From: Torymus aiolomorphi
Taxonomy: Eukaryota > Arthropoda > Insecta > Hymenoptera > Torymidae
Assembly: GCA_036365515.1 (NCBI GenBank)
Contig: CM070874.1
Coordinates: forward strand, 249,525,430 to 249,589,429
Length of the DNA stretch: 64,000 nucleotides
Direction: 5' to 3'
The notes under the pieces were generated by a model, which did no database searches, was not told where the DNA came from, and saw only the letters and a program-made list of their open reading frames with translations. Position 1 is the first letter of the stretch. Every line of letters begins with the position of its first letter. Position numbers and translations under genes: made by a program. Of this stretch, positions 1 through 10,244 are shown in pieces.

Positions 1-67
1 ATCCTGTTTTGAGCCGTATGGGCCCAATATCTCTTTCTTACATAGCTTGATTGATAAACGTGTAACA

Positions 68-763
68 AGGAGAGTGAATAATCTTTCGGAAGGTTATTTT
101 AACTTGGCTTTGAGAATCGATTCTTCGTACCTAAAAATGAAACCCAGTAAGTAGTAACTATTAACAGTAGTTAGTTCTCATAGACCCTTTTTTCAAGATT
201 TGGATTACAGAATCTTAAAAATGCGTTATTTTCTTAAATAATGATGTATTGGCTATCACTTGGCTGTTTAGTATTTATGATTCGAAAACCAGCAAAAGAG
301 ATTATAAAAGTAGGCAGCTTAAGCTTTGTGTTGTTAAAAATATTAATTTTTTACGAAATTTAAAGCAATCAATGGTAGCATAAGAAAATGATTAGAAATT
401 GGCCTTCTTTTTAAACGATTAAGTGGGTCGTATTTTTAACCATTTTCTTACGCTATCTTAGCTTATAATTTTCTCTTAAATTATTATTTTTTAACAAAAG
501 AAAACTTAAATTTTAGCTTTTTCTGTCTCAATCTTACAATCTTTCTTTGCTCGTTTCCGTATCATAAATACTTGTCTGGTATTAGTCAATAGAAAAGACA
601 CATTTTTTAAGAAAATAATGCAGTTTCAAAATTTAGTAACCTTGATAAAAATTGTCTTTGAGAACTAATAACTTGTACTGGGCATCATTTTTAGGCACGA
701 AGAATTGATTCTCAATGCATAGTTAAGATCCGCTTCCCTAAGGTTAAGCACTCTCCTAAGTTC
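68..763. repeat. Foldback (long inverted repeat) element
   Basis: The sequence starting near 68 (aggagagtga...) reappears inverted near 763, and the arms stay alignable almost to a centre near 415. Matching blocks include the stretch around 108-180 against 650-730 (ttgagaatcgattcttcgt versus its inverse with a few changes), and the block around 372-400 against 435-465 near the middle. The arms differ by scattered substitutions and small indels, so the copy is old. No coding sequence is visible. It lies upstream of the eIF4G terminal exon, probably in its last intron. It is best described as a non-autonomous foldback/MITE; I cannot assign a superfamily. Confidence 0.7.
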
Positions 764-867
764 AATTTTATTTTATTTTCTGCTCGGGAGGAAACAGTAG
801 ATTTTTCAGAGGTTTTTTTCATAAATAAGTCCCAGATTGTAAAACTTCATATCATCGCTTCCGAACC

Positions 868-1388
868 AAAAGGCTTGACCTCGGAATCTACTTCAAAAAA
901 GCATTACCTGGAAGTCCAGTTAAAAAGGCTATATCTGGGAAGCTAGTTGAAAAAGACGTTATCTTAGAGCCCTGTTAAATAAAGCGTTATCCGGGAATCT
1001 GGTTGAAAAAGGCATTATCAGGGATTCCTGTTGAAGAAGGCGATATCTGGCACGCTTCTATTTATATTGACAACCGATGACCAATTAAACCACTCGTAAA
1101 TTAACAACAACTAAAGGGATTCATTATTATAAAAGCTCTAGAATTGTGTAAAATTTAATTGGTCAGTTATTTGTTAAGATAAGAAAAAGATTGAAAATAA
1201 AAGAGTAAATCATCATCGCGCACGATAGCGCAAACTTCAACTAGACTCCTAGATAACGCATTTTTCAACCGAACTCCCAGATATGGCCGTTTTCCACCGG
1301 ACCCACATAACGCCTTTTTCACCCAGACTCTCAGATAGCGCCTTTTGCAACCGGACTCTTAGATAATGACTTTTTTTACTGGATTCAA
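868..1388. repeat. FB-like foldback with 28-bp tandem repeats in both arms
   Basis: The left arm (868-1053) is about six degenerate units of 28 bp built on aaaaaggctatatctgggaa. The right arm (1218-1388) is the same array in inverse orientation. Between the arrays, tgaccaattaaa (about 1078) and tttaattggtca (about 1153) also pair, so the whole region is one foldback with a centre near 1120. Inverted arms made of short tandem repeats are the architecture of Drosophila FB elements, but sequence kinship to FB is not claimed. Confidence 0.75.
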
Positions 1389-1675
1389 GTACCGATTTAA
1401 TACCAAAGCTTGAGTCAAATCTGTGATCCAGAGGCTTGTCCTTCTCATGATATATAAACCACCTAAATAGTTGTCAAAAATGTTATGTTACTGTAACCAA
1501 TAAATAAGTTTTAAATATATTTACATTTTATTTTACATATCTTATATGCGTATTTTAATCATTTGATTTCTATCTCAATTGGTAATTGTTTTCTCTGTAA
1601 AAATAGATTGTTTTCTAATATTCAATATAATTCGTGTGATAAAACGTCTTTTTACAAAATTACTATTTTTTACAG

Positions 1676-1863
1676 GACTGCTTCTCAAAATCATGACATA
1701 CCTGTGTGAAAGTAACGTGCTTTCAAACGAAGCTTTTCTTGCTTGGGAAAAAAATGAAGATCCAACTGAAAGAGAAGGAAAATCAGTAGCCTTGTTAAGT
1801 TTAAAATCATTTTTTATTCCTTTGAAAGAAGTTGAAGATATGTCTAGCGGCGACGAGGCGTGA
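1676..1863 (+). CDS. eIF4G: eIF4G C-terminal exon (W2/AA-box end)
   Basis: This is the last coding exon of a eukaryotic translation initiation factor 4 gamma gene, the scaffold that joins eIF4E, eIF4A and eIF3 during cap-dependent initiation. A clean 3' splice site (pyrimidine-rich tract ending tttttacag at 1675) opens an exon of 61 codons plus two bases of a split codon, ending with TGA at 1861-1863. Its translation carries the pattern seen at eIF4G C-termini: an acidic run leading to EAFLAWEKNEDPTE, then EGKSVAL, then FF and an acidic tail. These match the end of the W2 (AA-box) domain. The usual FFTWL tryptophan is replaced (FFIPL). Earlier exons are not visible in 1-1675. The open frame reaches back to 1579, but that part is intron. 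It could be the last exon of a paralogue or a decayed copy; the frame itself is intact. Confidence 0.82.
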
Positions 1864-2684
1864 GAGTCAGCTGAGTTTTTCTTGTAGCAAGATTTCAGCT
1901 GCAACATCTATTTGATTATGTCTAAACCAGTCTTTTGCTCTACTGAACGTCATTTAAGCGACGAATTTATTCCAAGACTTAACATCTGTTACTTTATCTT
2001 GAATTGAATGAACGAAGCCAAACCGCAGTTCGTTATTCAATAATATCACTATGGCGGACAAACAATAAATAAGAGTGTCGTGCGGGAGTGTGTGTACCAT
2101 AGCCTAAAGTAAGACAAAACGATAAAAGTAAATAGATGAATTTACTTATACAAGAAACTGATGAATAGTAACGCACGAGTGCAACAGTCGTATTTGAGAT
2201 ACGTTATAAATACTGGAATAAAAGATTTACTAATAATTATAATGGTATACAAAAATAAAATGCAAGATATAAGAATTATATATAATACATTAAAAATGGT
2301 TTAAAGTTTAAATAAAGCATAAAAATTATTAAAAAAAAAGTTGGTTTACGATTTCTCTTTCTTTATTGAAAAAAAATAATAATAATTTCCCTTCATTTCA
2401 CCGAAGCCAATATATGATTATGGTAATAAATTTCAATTACGAAAATGGACGTCACTGCACCTACACCTAAATAAACGCTATAACATTGAATAGGTTGTAC
2501 ACACGTACGTAAAATGTAAAATTTCCAATAGCATGAAAAGGGGCGATACCATTTTTTACTATTTTTAACTAGTAATGTTTTGTTCTGAGTCTACCCTCTA
2601 GGCTTATTAATGCTGACAGCTAGTCTTAGACGCTGGATAACGTAAAGTTCGACAAGCAATCTATTCAAAAAAATCTATCGCTGT
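1864..2684 (+). other. Probable eIF4G 3' UTR and AT-rich downstream DNA
   Basis: No gene is visible here. Candidate polyadenylation signals aataaa occur at 2064-2069 and near 2216, which would suit the 3' UTR of the exon ending at 1863. The remainder is AT-rich and without recognisable repeats. Confidence 0.4.
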
Positions 2685-3025
2685 ATAGAAATATGAAGAA
2701 AGCTGCAATATTAGACCCGAACGCTCAAAAATCTAAAGTGCTGGACATTTTTAGCTTTATTTTGAATAAAGTCTTAAATAAAATCTCTTTTTAAAACGGA
2801 AATTATCTAACTTTAGAAAGTGTTAGATATCATTTCAAAAATAGAAATTATTTTCTATTTTTGAAATGATATATCTACACTTTCTAAATACTTTCTAAAG
2901 TTAGATAGTTGCCATTTTAAGAAGAGATTTATTCAAGACTTTATACAAAATAAAGCTAAAAATGTCCAGCACTTTAGATTTTTCAGCGATAGGATCTAAT
3001 ATTGCAGCTTTCTTCATATTTCTAT
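2685..3025. repeat. 341-bp palindromic element
   Basis: The left arm begins atagaaatatgaagaaagct and the right arm ends with the inverse agctttcttcatatttctat. The arms meet at a perfect local palindrome around 2849 (caaaaatagaaa / tttctatttttg). Pairing is high along both arms, so a transcript could fold into one hairpin. No coding capacity is seen. Confidence 0.75.
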
Positions 3026-3227
3026 GTCCAAAAACCTATCCAAAACTTTCAGCCGAATCCGAGATCCAAATCTTTAGTTAAAGAAAACGAGCTTTCATTT
3101 ACTTTTTTAGTAATTAAAAGATGTCGATTCCTTCCAAAGTTGTGAAAGTTTAAAATTAAGTATCGAAAATGCACTGTTTATCGACATTTTTTAATTCTTA
3201 TAAAATGAAAGCTCATTTTCTCTAGTT

Positions 3228-3386
3228 TTATTTTCTATTTTTGAAATGATATTTAAGACTTTCTAAAGTTAAATATTAAGAAGAGGCGTTTTTCAAGACT
3301 TTTTACAAAATAAATCTAAAATGTCCATAACTTAAGTTTTTTTGAGCGTTCAGGTCTAATATTACAGCTTTCTTCATATTTCTATA
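3228..3386. repeat. Single-arm copy of the 2685-3025 palindrome
   Basis: From ttttctatttttgaaatgat to tcttcatatttctat this repeats the right arm of the preceding palindrome with substitutions and a small deletion. The stretch between the two (about 3085-3225) has its own short inverted repeat (aaaacgagctttcattt against aaatgaaagctcatttt). Confidence 0.65.
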
Positions 3387-4640
3387 TTCAAAAACGTATC
3401 CCAAAGTTTCAGGCGAATCCGATATCCGGACCGCTGACCCTCTCCTAGTAAGAAAAATCAACTTCGAACAATTTTTTGCCGAATTAGCGAATACTATGTC
3501 TAAACCCAAAATAAATAGTTTTAAAATATGTATAATATGGATTTGTATTCTTATTAAAGTGAATAATGACAATATTAATATGATTAGTAAATAAGAATGC
3601 TTATTATCCATAAATATACTCAGGCAAGGCAAACCAAAGAATCACACATTACTGCGGCGAACGGTGGCAATTGATGAGCGCAGAACGCAGTTGCGCAGTG
3701 TACTGCCCATAGTCGATGTTTTTATAGAGAACTGCAGGCGGCAGCAGCAGGTGCGATTAACGAAGCAAACGTTAAACAGTTTCTTCTTTGTCGGCTTGAT
3801 TTAACTGTACACATTTGTATCACGTATGCTTTTAAAAGTAAATATTTCTTAAATATTTGCTTTTAACCTATAGCTTACTGATTTTGTTATCTTTCATCAA
3901 TGGATTGTGACGCTAAAGATAAATACTAATGAAGTCAAATCGATTTAAAGAAAACACTTAGAGTCGTTAATAACGGTACAATGAACATTCACAGAGCATC
4001 AATAGTTTATCAAATCGAAAAATAAACTAGAACCTCCTTTTACACTTACTCTGTGCCTGCGTGCAGGACAGAAGAAGAATAAGGATGAGTGGAGCGCTGA
4101 CGCAAGTGACTCGCTCTCGACGGCACACGTAGGCTTCTGCCCCTTCCGCAAGTTCTTTTCCTTGACACTTTCCTTCTTTCATAAATTAGAACACGTGATA
4201 TAAAATGCACATAGGTGTCTCATTAATACTACTTTAATTAAACATTATTATTTTTCGTAACCTAATCACGTCTTATGAAATCTTATAAAATAATAATATT
4301 AATTTTTCATTTTCGATTAATACTTTTCCACGTTCAAACTTTAAATTCCTTTGCTCATCCTAACGTCTTTTTTAAAAAAAGTTCTACTTTTATTTTTACA
4401 ATAATTAAGTACTACACTAAGGTAAAAAATTATTTTTCTATCTGTTTGTGTGGTTTTAGATTGTTACTGTAACATAAAACTTGCAGAACCAGCAGAAGAG
4501 ACATCACTTTTTCATTAAATTTATCATATTTTAAATAAAGTGTACTATATGTTGATATGAGCCTATGATACTCAACGTTTATTGAGTCTTATACAGTCGT
4601 GTAAGACTTTATAACAGTCCATTATATGCTTCGGGCTTGC
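3387..4640. other. No gene recognised
   Basis: Mostly AT-rich, with two GC-richer patches (about 3645-3780 and 4040-4170) that hold no convincing reading frame. The short open frames in this stretch have no recognisable motif. Confidence 0.3.
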
Positions 4641-4672
4641 CGTCCATGGAGTCTAGCTGGTGCGCTCTGTAG

Positions 4673-4939
4673 TTGTTTACTTGTCGTAACGAAAGTCCTT
4701 TGAATCAAGAAGTGAACTATTTTCATAATCACAGTGAAAGAGTCCGAAGTAAATTGCGATTTGGAAAAATCTTTACATCAGTGTGGAACGAGTCAACGAC
4801 AGTATCTAATATCAAATTATGGTTTAAAGCTGCTGGCTTGTACCCGTTTGATAACAGTGTAATACAGAACCCTTTCAGCCAAGTTCATCTTTTTACTGCC
4901 ATCACGACAATCTGGACCTTCTTACTCGATCATCGATAG
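4673..4939 (+). pseudogene. pogo/Tigger-like DDE transposase, C-terminal fragment
   Basis: An open frame of 88 codons carries the signature of the end of a pogo/Tigger (DDE_1) transposase: a basic segment, then FGKIFTSVWNESTTVSNI, then a glycine-poor version of the conserved FKAAGLYPFDNSVI block that follows the third catalytic residue in this family. The catalytic DDE core and the N-terminal DNA-binding domains are not in front of it, so it is a dead fragment. It does not resemble the C-termini of the three other pogo-like copies in the window, so it belongs to a different subfamily. Frame is lost just after 4939, although an acidic serine-rich tail can be read in another frame to about 5045. 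Confidence 0.68.
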
Positions 4940-6017
4940 AAGTCAACAATCGCCAGAAGTCGGACATTCTGGTTGACATAATGAAACGCTGATATCGGAA
5001 TCAAGTGAGACCTCTTCAGATGATGATTTAGATATCCGCATTATGTAGATCATTCTTTGAACTTTTACTTTCTCCAGAAAGAATAACTTGACTAATTGTA
5101 AACAGAAATTAATCTTTAAATAATAAAGGGCTTATTTTTTAATTATTTTTTTTTTCAAAACATTTACGTAAGGAGATAGAATAATATTACGCTTAAGTTG
5201 TCCGAATTACACCAAGTTACCATACGTTAATTGAGCGATAAATATTATGCAAATAATAAAGTTTTTAGAATTTTATTGGTACATTTTTAAAAGACCTTAA
5301 ATAAGGTCTTAAGTTTTTTAAAGCGTGATCACGCGCAAAAGCGTCTATAGTTTTTTTATGTGTGCTATCCGTTGCTCCAGAGGAATGTTGTGTGTGGAGG
5401 ATACGTCTGTGCCCTACGGGTGACGATGATCTGCCAGTGTGAGCGGCAAGGCAGAATATCGTCATCCGCAGCAGGAGCTACAGAGTCCAAAAGCGAAAAC
5501 GGGCGCCGGAAGGATAGAGACCGACCGAAATTACGGACGAGAGGGGTAGACCTTGCAAACAATTGCCGTCAAATCGGTCGCGGCCATTACGCCAAATACA
5601 GACGTACTCGAGCGGCTGCGTGTGCGACAGCAGGTACAACACTTTCTTCTCCGTGAAGATGTGAGATCGCCGATAGTGTTACGTTATCCAGCGCTAAGGT
5701 CAATTCTTTATTAAGCTGTTCATCGGCAAACCTATTTCGTTTGGGCCCGCTGGGTTTCGTGTTTCTATTCGTTATTCAGTTACTAAATGTTGACTTTCAC
5801 ACTGTTAAAATATTTATTCAAGTTATGTCTACAACTTCCCCTTATCCTTTTTAAATATATCGGCGTTCTTATTTCATCTATTATTATTAATAACTTCCAA
5901 GAATATTAAGAAACGAGAAGTTATACAACTGTCCATATCTGTTGCTTCTACTAAAATTTAATAGGCAATATTCGATCAATACGAATGCTATCTTTTATAT
6001 GTTTTTCACTCTACTAT
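4940..6017. other. No gene recognised; GC-rich island at 5380-5700
   Basis: The stretch 5380-5700 is much richer in G+C than its surroundings and open in several frames on both strands (for instance 5360-5656 +), but I recognise no domain. It may be the internal part of an unidentified mobile element. The rest is AT-rich. Confidence 0.3.
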
Positions 6018-6759
6018 ACTACTTAAGGATGCTCCTGCGCAACTTCCTAGTCAAATCAGTGTTAAATGAACAGGTTACCTAAAATTTAAATTAACCATAG
6101 TTGTAATGATTTATTTATTTATAATTGTAGAGATAGTCAATGTACTATAAATAAAGTAAAGTGTGTTCTAGAAACTAGATATTGTCATTACAAACAATTA
6201 TGTATAAATCACTGTAACCTTTTGTGTTTTGCAACCGATTTTACTTTTGAACATCTTATTTTTTTCCTTAAATAATTTCATGGGAACTTGTCGAAGGAAT
6301 ACTTCAAAATTATTCAAAAACACATAAAGTTTTCGCCAACTTAAAAATTATATTTTTTTAACGACGTGTATCAATTTATGAACAATTCAGCTATAACTTT
6401 ATGAGTTTTGAATAATTTTTAAATTTGACGTCGGCAAGTCCCCATGTAATTACTTAAGGATACAAAAATGCCTTCATAAATAAAATTGGTTCAGAAACAA
6501 AGAAGATCTCAGCGATTTATCAATAATTGTTTATCGTGACAATGTGCAGTTTCTACAATATTGAGATTTAGTGAAAAAAATGTATTTTAGTCATCTTAAA
6601 TATGACACATTATAATACATTGACTATCTCTATCATATTCAATGAATGAATCACATTACAACTATGGTTTTTTAAATTTTAGGTAGCCTCTTCATTTAAC
6701 ACTGATTTCACTAGGAAGTTACACATGCGCAGTCTCTTGCAAGAGCCTCCTTAAGTAGT
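6018..6759. repeat. 742-bp near-palindromic MITE-like element
   Basis: Both ends read actacttaagga (6018-6029, and inverted at 6748-6759). The arms match over nearly their whole length (for example ataaccatagttgtaatg near 6095 against its inverse near 6662, and tagagatagtcaatgta against its inverse near 6630), meeting near 6390. It has no coding capacity. A target duplication is not obvious. It ends 27 bp before the hAT element below. Confidence 0.75.
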
Positions 6760-6786
6760 GGACTAATGAGGAAAATACATTACGAG

Positions 6787-8040
6787 TAGCGATGTGCGGA
6801 GGCTCGTAATTTCAGGCTCGGCTCGAGCCGGGCTCGCCAGGAGCCGGCTTCATCGGCTCGAGCCGAGCCGCGAGCTTTGACGAGCTTACGAGCTCGCGCA
6901 GGCTCGGAAGCTCGCGCAGGCTCGGGAGCTCGCGCAGGCACGAAAGCTCGTGCCTCGGCTCGTGCTAATATTTTCAAATTAGACTTCTAGAGCCTTTGCA
7001 CCAACTGTTCCCAAAGGTAAGGTTGATGTAAGAATATGATGAGAGCGTGAAATTTGTATTTGAGCACATAAGCAAAGTGGTGCAGCAAATAATACGAGAG
7101 CTACATTTGAGATGTAATGCCGAAAAAGTTATTTATAATTCATAAAATTATTTAATTTTTCTAAAAAATTACTACTTTTCCAATTCCGCATTTTTAAGTC
7201 AAAAATAACTCGTGAGTAGTTTTAAAAGACATAATTTAGAAGGAAATTGAATATAATTCTAGAATATTGGTGTCCATTTGGCATATCTTTAAAAAAATTA
7301 AAAAAAATTACTTTTGAAAAAAAAATTTTTACAAGTTAGTTATTTAAAAAAAAATAAGATCTTAAAGTTTACTACATTTAACTACAAAATTTAATCATTT
7401 CTAAGTTAAGACATACCTAAGGTGCGTGCGAAAGTTCATCTAATTCCATCCATTCGTTCAAGAGTTATGCCGGGGATAAAATTTGGTTTCATACATACAT
7501 ACATACATACATGCATACATTTTTTAAAAACCTATTATTCTGACTCAGAAACCTCAAAAACATCGTAATTCATCAAAATCTTTGATTCGAAAATTTTCAC
7601 CGTTACAAAGCTTTCTCTTTGAGAAAGCAAAAAACAACTCCATATAACAAATTATTGATATTTTAAATAAAAACTAACTTCTGACACCGATTGTATATCC
7701 AGTACATCCTTAAAGATAAAATACTGAAATTGTTACACCAATGATGATATCTTTACCTTTGTAATAAATAGCAGTTGGCCGTCTTTAAACTTAGCTATCT
7801 TAAAAGTTACAATGCCATCTTAATCATTAGATATCTTTTTCTCTGTGCGTACGCAAATCGAAAAACTTATACGAGCCCTGCGAACTCACCGAGCTCTTAA
7901 GCTCGGATCAGGCTCGAGGGCTCGTTTGAGCTCCAAGCTCGAGTCGGGCTCGCGGGCTCGTTTGAGCTCCAGGCTCGAGTCAGGCTCGCGGGCTCGTTTA
8001 AGCTCCAAGCTCGGCTCGAGCGAGCTTCTGCACATTACTA
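6787..8040. mobile_element. Non-autonomous hAT-like element with 8-bp TSD
   Basis: The element is flanked by a perfect 8-bp direct repeat attacgag (6779-6786 and 8041-8048), the target duplication length of hAT transposons. Its ends are inverted repeats: tagcgatgtgcggaggctcg on the left and, inverted, tagtaatgtgcagaagctcg on the right. Both subterminal regions (to about 6970 and from about 7860) are packed with degenerate gctcg/gagctc repeats, a feature of hAT ends, where such motifs bind transposase. The 1254-bp interior has no transposase; it holds a (cata) microsatellite near 7490-7520 and a hairpin-ended segment similar to the repeat at 49829-52397. Arg/Ala-rich open frames over the ends are artefacts of the repeats. 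Confidence 0.85.
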
Positions 8041-8566
8041 ATTACGAGTCTCATTTTTATTGATCGAATCTTGATTATTAAATTTTAGTATCGGCAACAG
8101 AGCCGCTTCGGATCCTTACGTACAGAGCCTCGCAAACATTTCTACAGCAGCACTGCGCGCCTCACTCCTTCAAATGCGAGCGTATTTTGTGATAAGTAAT
8201 CGAAGAATCGCATACGCTATCGCCTCGTAGCTGTATGTATAAAGTTCTCGTGCTTCATTTATTCTTTCATCTTCGCAAGAGTTTTTGCGTGCCCTACCCT
8301 CAAACATATGTATGTTTTTTTTATAAAATAACCAAGAAATCACTGATGCTTCCACCGCTGAGCTTTACATAAAAAGTTATCGTATTTTCCTCTCTTAAAA
8401 ACAATGGTCGGATGTTGTGTAACATGTAAAAATTGATTTAGATTTGTTTATAAAGAATAGGCGTGATGATTCGCTACATATCCGCTACATTTGAATTTTT
8501 TAGATTGAATTTGTATACTTAAGTATTTAAAAGTAAATAAATTAACATATAATATGTAATACTACT

Positions 8567-8971
8567 TTTCGATACTAGTACGACAACAATTATTCTTGTA
8601 AGAGTATGAGTTTGTCGCCCGAACGAAGCGAGGCCGACAACCACACTCGTGTCAGAATCATTTTTATCACGAGTATCTGACATTATTTGTTGACATACCG
8701 CGCGTAAAATGCGCTATTTTAGCGCGCGCGTGAAAACCTAAGCGTGTGTAAAAGTAATACTTTACGCACGGAGTGTCAAAAATAATTTTTTGAAACTCCG
8801 TGCGAGAAGTTCGATTTCTCGCACGCTGCGTTAAACGATGCGTGCAAAAATCTCACTTCTCGCACGTCGTGTCAAAAAATACGGTTCGACACTTGTGTGA
8901 GAAGTTGATTTTCCCCTCGTGTGACTGTTTGCACCCGAGCGAAGCGAGTAATCCTCGCACTAGTATCGAAA
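8567..8971. repeat. TIR element with cgatactagt ends (MITE)
   Basis: The left end tttcgatactagta and the right end, inverted, tttcgatactagtgcgagga form terminal inverted repeats of at least 14 bp, possibly extending outward to include tactac/tagtac. The interior is built from short inverted and direct motifs of the type cgtgcgagaagt...cacttctcgcacg and gtgtcaaaaaat. It has no coding capacity; the 72-codon open frame at 8800-9018 is a by-product of these motifs. Confidence 0.65.
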
Positions 8972-9473
8972 TGTACTATTTCGTTTTAAAATATTATCTG
9001 ATTATTTTATCATTTTAAGTTTTCATAATTGAAGCATAATAAAAAATTGTGTTCATATAACCGCAACAGCAAATAAGTAAGCGCGAAACGCGCTTTGATT
9101 TTGATAGTCTTTAAAAAATATCGAGGAATCGACAGCACTTCTATTTTAGAGCGTTACATAAAAAATTCTTCAATTCAAATTGTTTTTTGAATCTCGGTAA
9201 TAGTTATAGAAGGCCGAATCGCGTCACACTTCGCGCGTCGCAGCAGGGTATTTCCTTATGGAAAACCGGGAAGCAACCAGCGTCGCTGATTCGGAGCGTT
9301 TTGTCAATAGTTCTACTTTTCTCGTGCTTAGATTAATTTTTTAGCCTCACAAATAGCTCAGGTGGCTCGTAACGGTATTTTTCAATAAAACACCGATAAA
9401 GCAGGTATGCGGCCATCGTGGAAATTTATGTAAATAATTCTGGGCCTTAGAATATTCTTTCAACCTCGCATTC

Positions 9474-9915
9474 ACAAGGAAACTATCCGAGGTGTCCACC
9501 TCCGATTTTTCTGAATTTTTAATATGTTGTAGAGGATCGAAAAATAAGAGACACGTATTTTTTTATCGGCCCAATCCCTTATTAAAGGGGTGAAAACCGC
9601 GCTTAAAGTTTACCCCCGAAAATGGTTTTTTCTTAATATCTTAAGTTCTAATTAATGTTTTGAAATGTAACAAAATGGAAAATTCTTCTCTTTGAATGAC
9701 GAAACTAACAAGTATAGTTTAGTCCCCGGGGGTGGCAACCCTTACTTTTCATTTGAGAAAAACTTAATTTTTTTTAAATTATTTTTGTATATAATATTTG
9801 CAATAAAATTAAAGAATTATTGTTAAAATTAAAAATCAAAGTTGACTTGTTTAAGGATTGTTTCTAATAACAGCGTTATCGGGGGTTAGCAGCCCCTTGG
9901 GCGCGGAAGACTTAA
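9474..9915 (+). repeat. acaagg-family dispersed repeat, subfamily A
   Basis: The repeat begins acaaggaaactatccgaggt and continues through shared landmarks: a gttgtag motif, aagagacacgtattttttta, an aggggtgaaaac motif and a block ending near cgttatcgggggttagca. Two inverted relatives lie at 32868-33237 and 33510-33976, and diverged subfamilies at 38635, 44400, 49589 and 61046. No coding capacity. The family is not one I can name. Confidence 0.7.
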
Positions 9916-10244
9916 AATTAGTACCATTGAAATAAATATTTTGAGGTGCATAATATATATTTAGTTTATGTTCGTCTCAGTTTCTTTTATCAAAATAACG
10001 TAATTAATGAAGTCGTTTATAAACTCTTATACTTATTGTGCAATTTAAATTCGAGTATTTTGCACGTACTTGTAGGTAAATAAAAAGGATGGAATTAGGA
10101 AAAGAAGGGGTGAGTTGAATGATTGGCTGATCTAATGAATAGAAGCTAATTGTTATTATTATATAATTACTTTTTATTAAAAGTAAAATATAAGTATGTT
10201 TTCACAAATTGCCAAAAAATATTCGACGAAATATACAAACGAGC

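Noticed and set aside
1..147. Open frame of about 49 codons ending at a donor-like a|gtaagt, possible earlier eIF4G exon
   Set aside because: More than half of it lies in the left arm of the foldback element at 68-763, and the translation shows no eIF4G pattern.
6780..8063. Arg/Ala- and Ser/Leu-rich open frames at 6780-6977 (-) and 7845-8063 (+)
   Set aside because: They are the gctcg subterminal repeats of the hAT element read as protein.
8800..9018. 72-codon cysteine-containing frame
   Set aside because: It is encoded by the inverted cgcacg/cttctc motifs of the TIR element.
9350..9420. tRNA-like tagctcaggtggctcgtaacg (A-box-like)
   Set aside because: No B-box and no foldable anticodon or T arm follows at the required distance.
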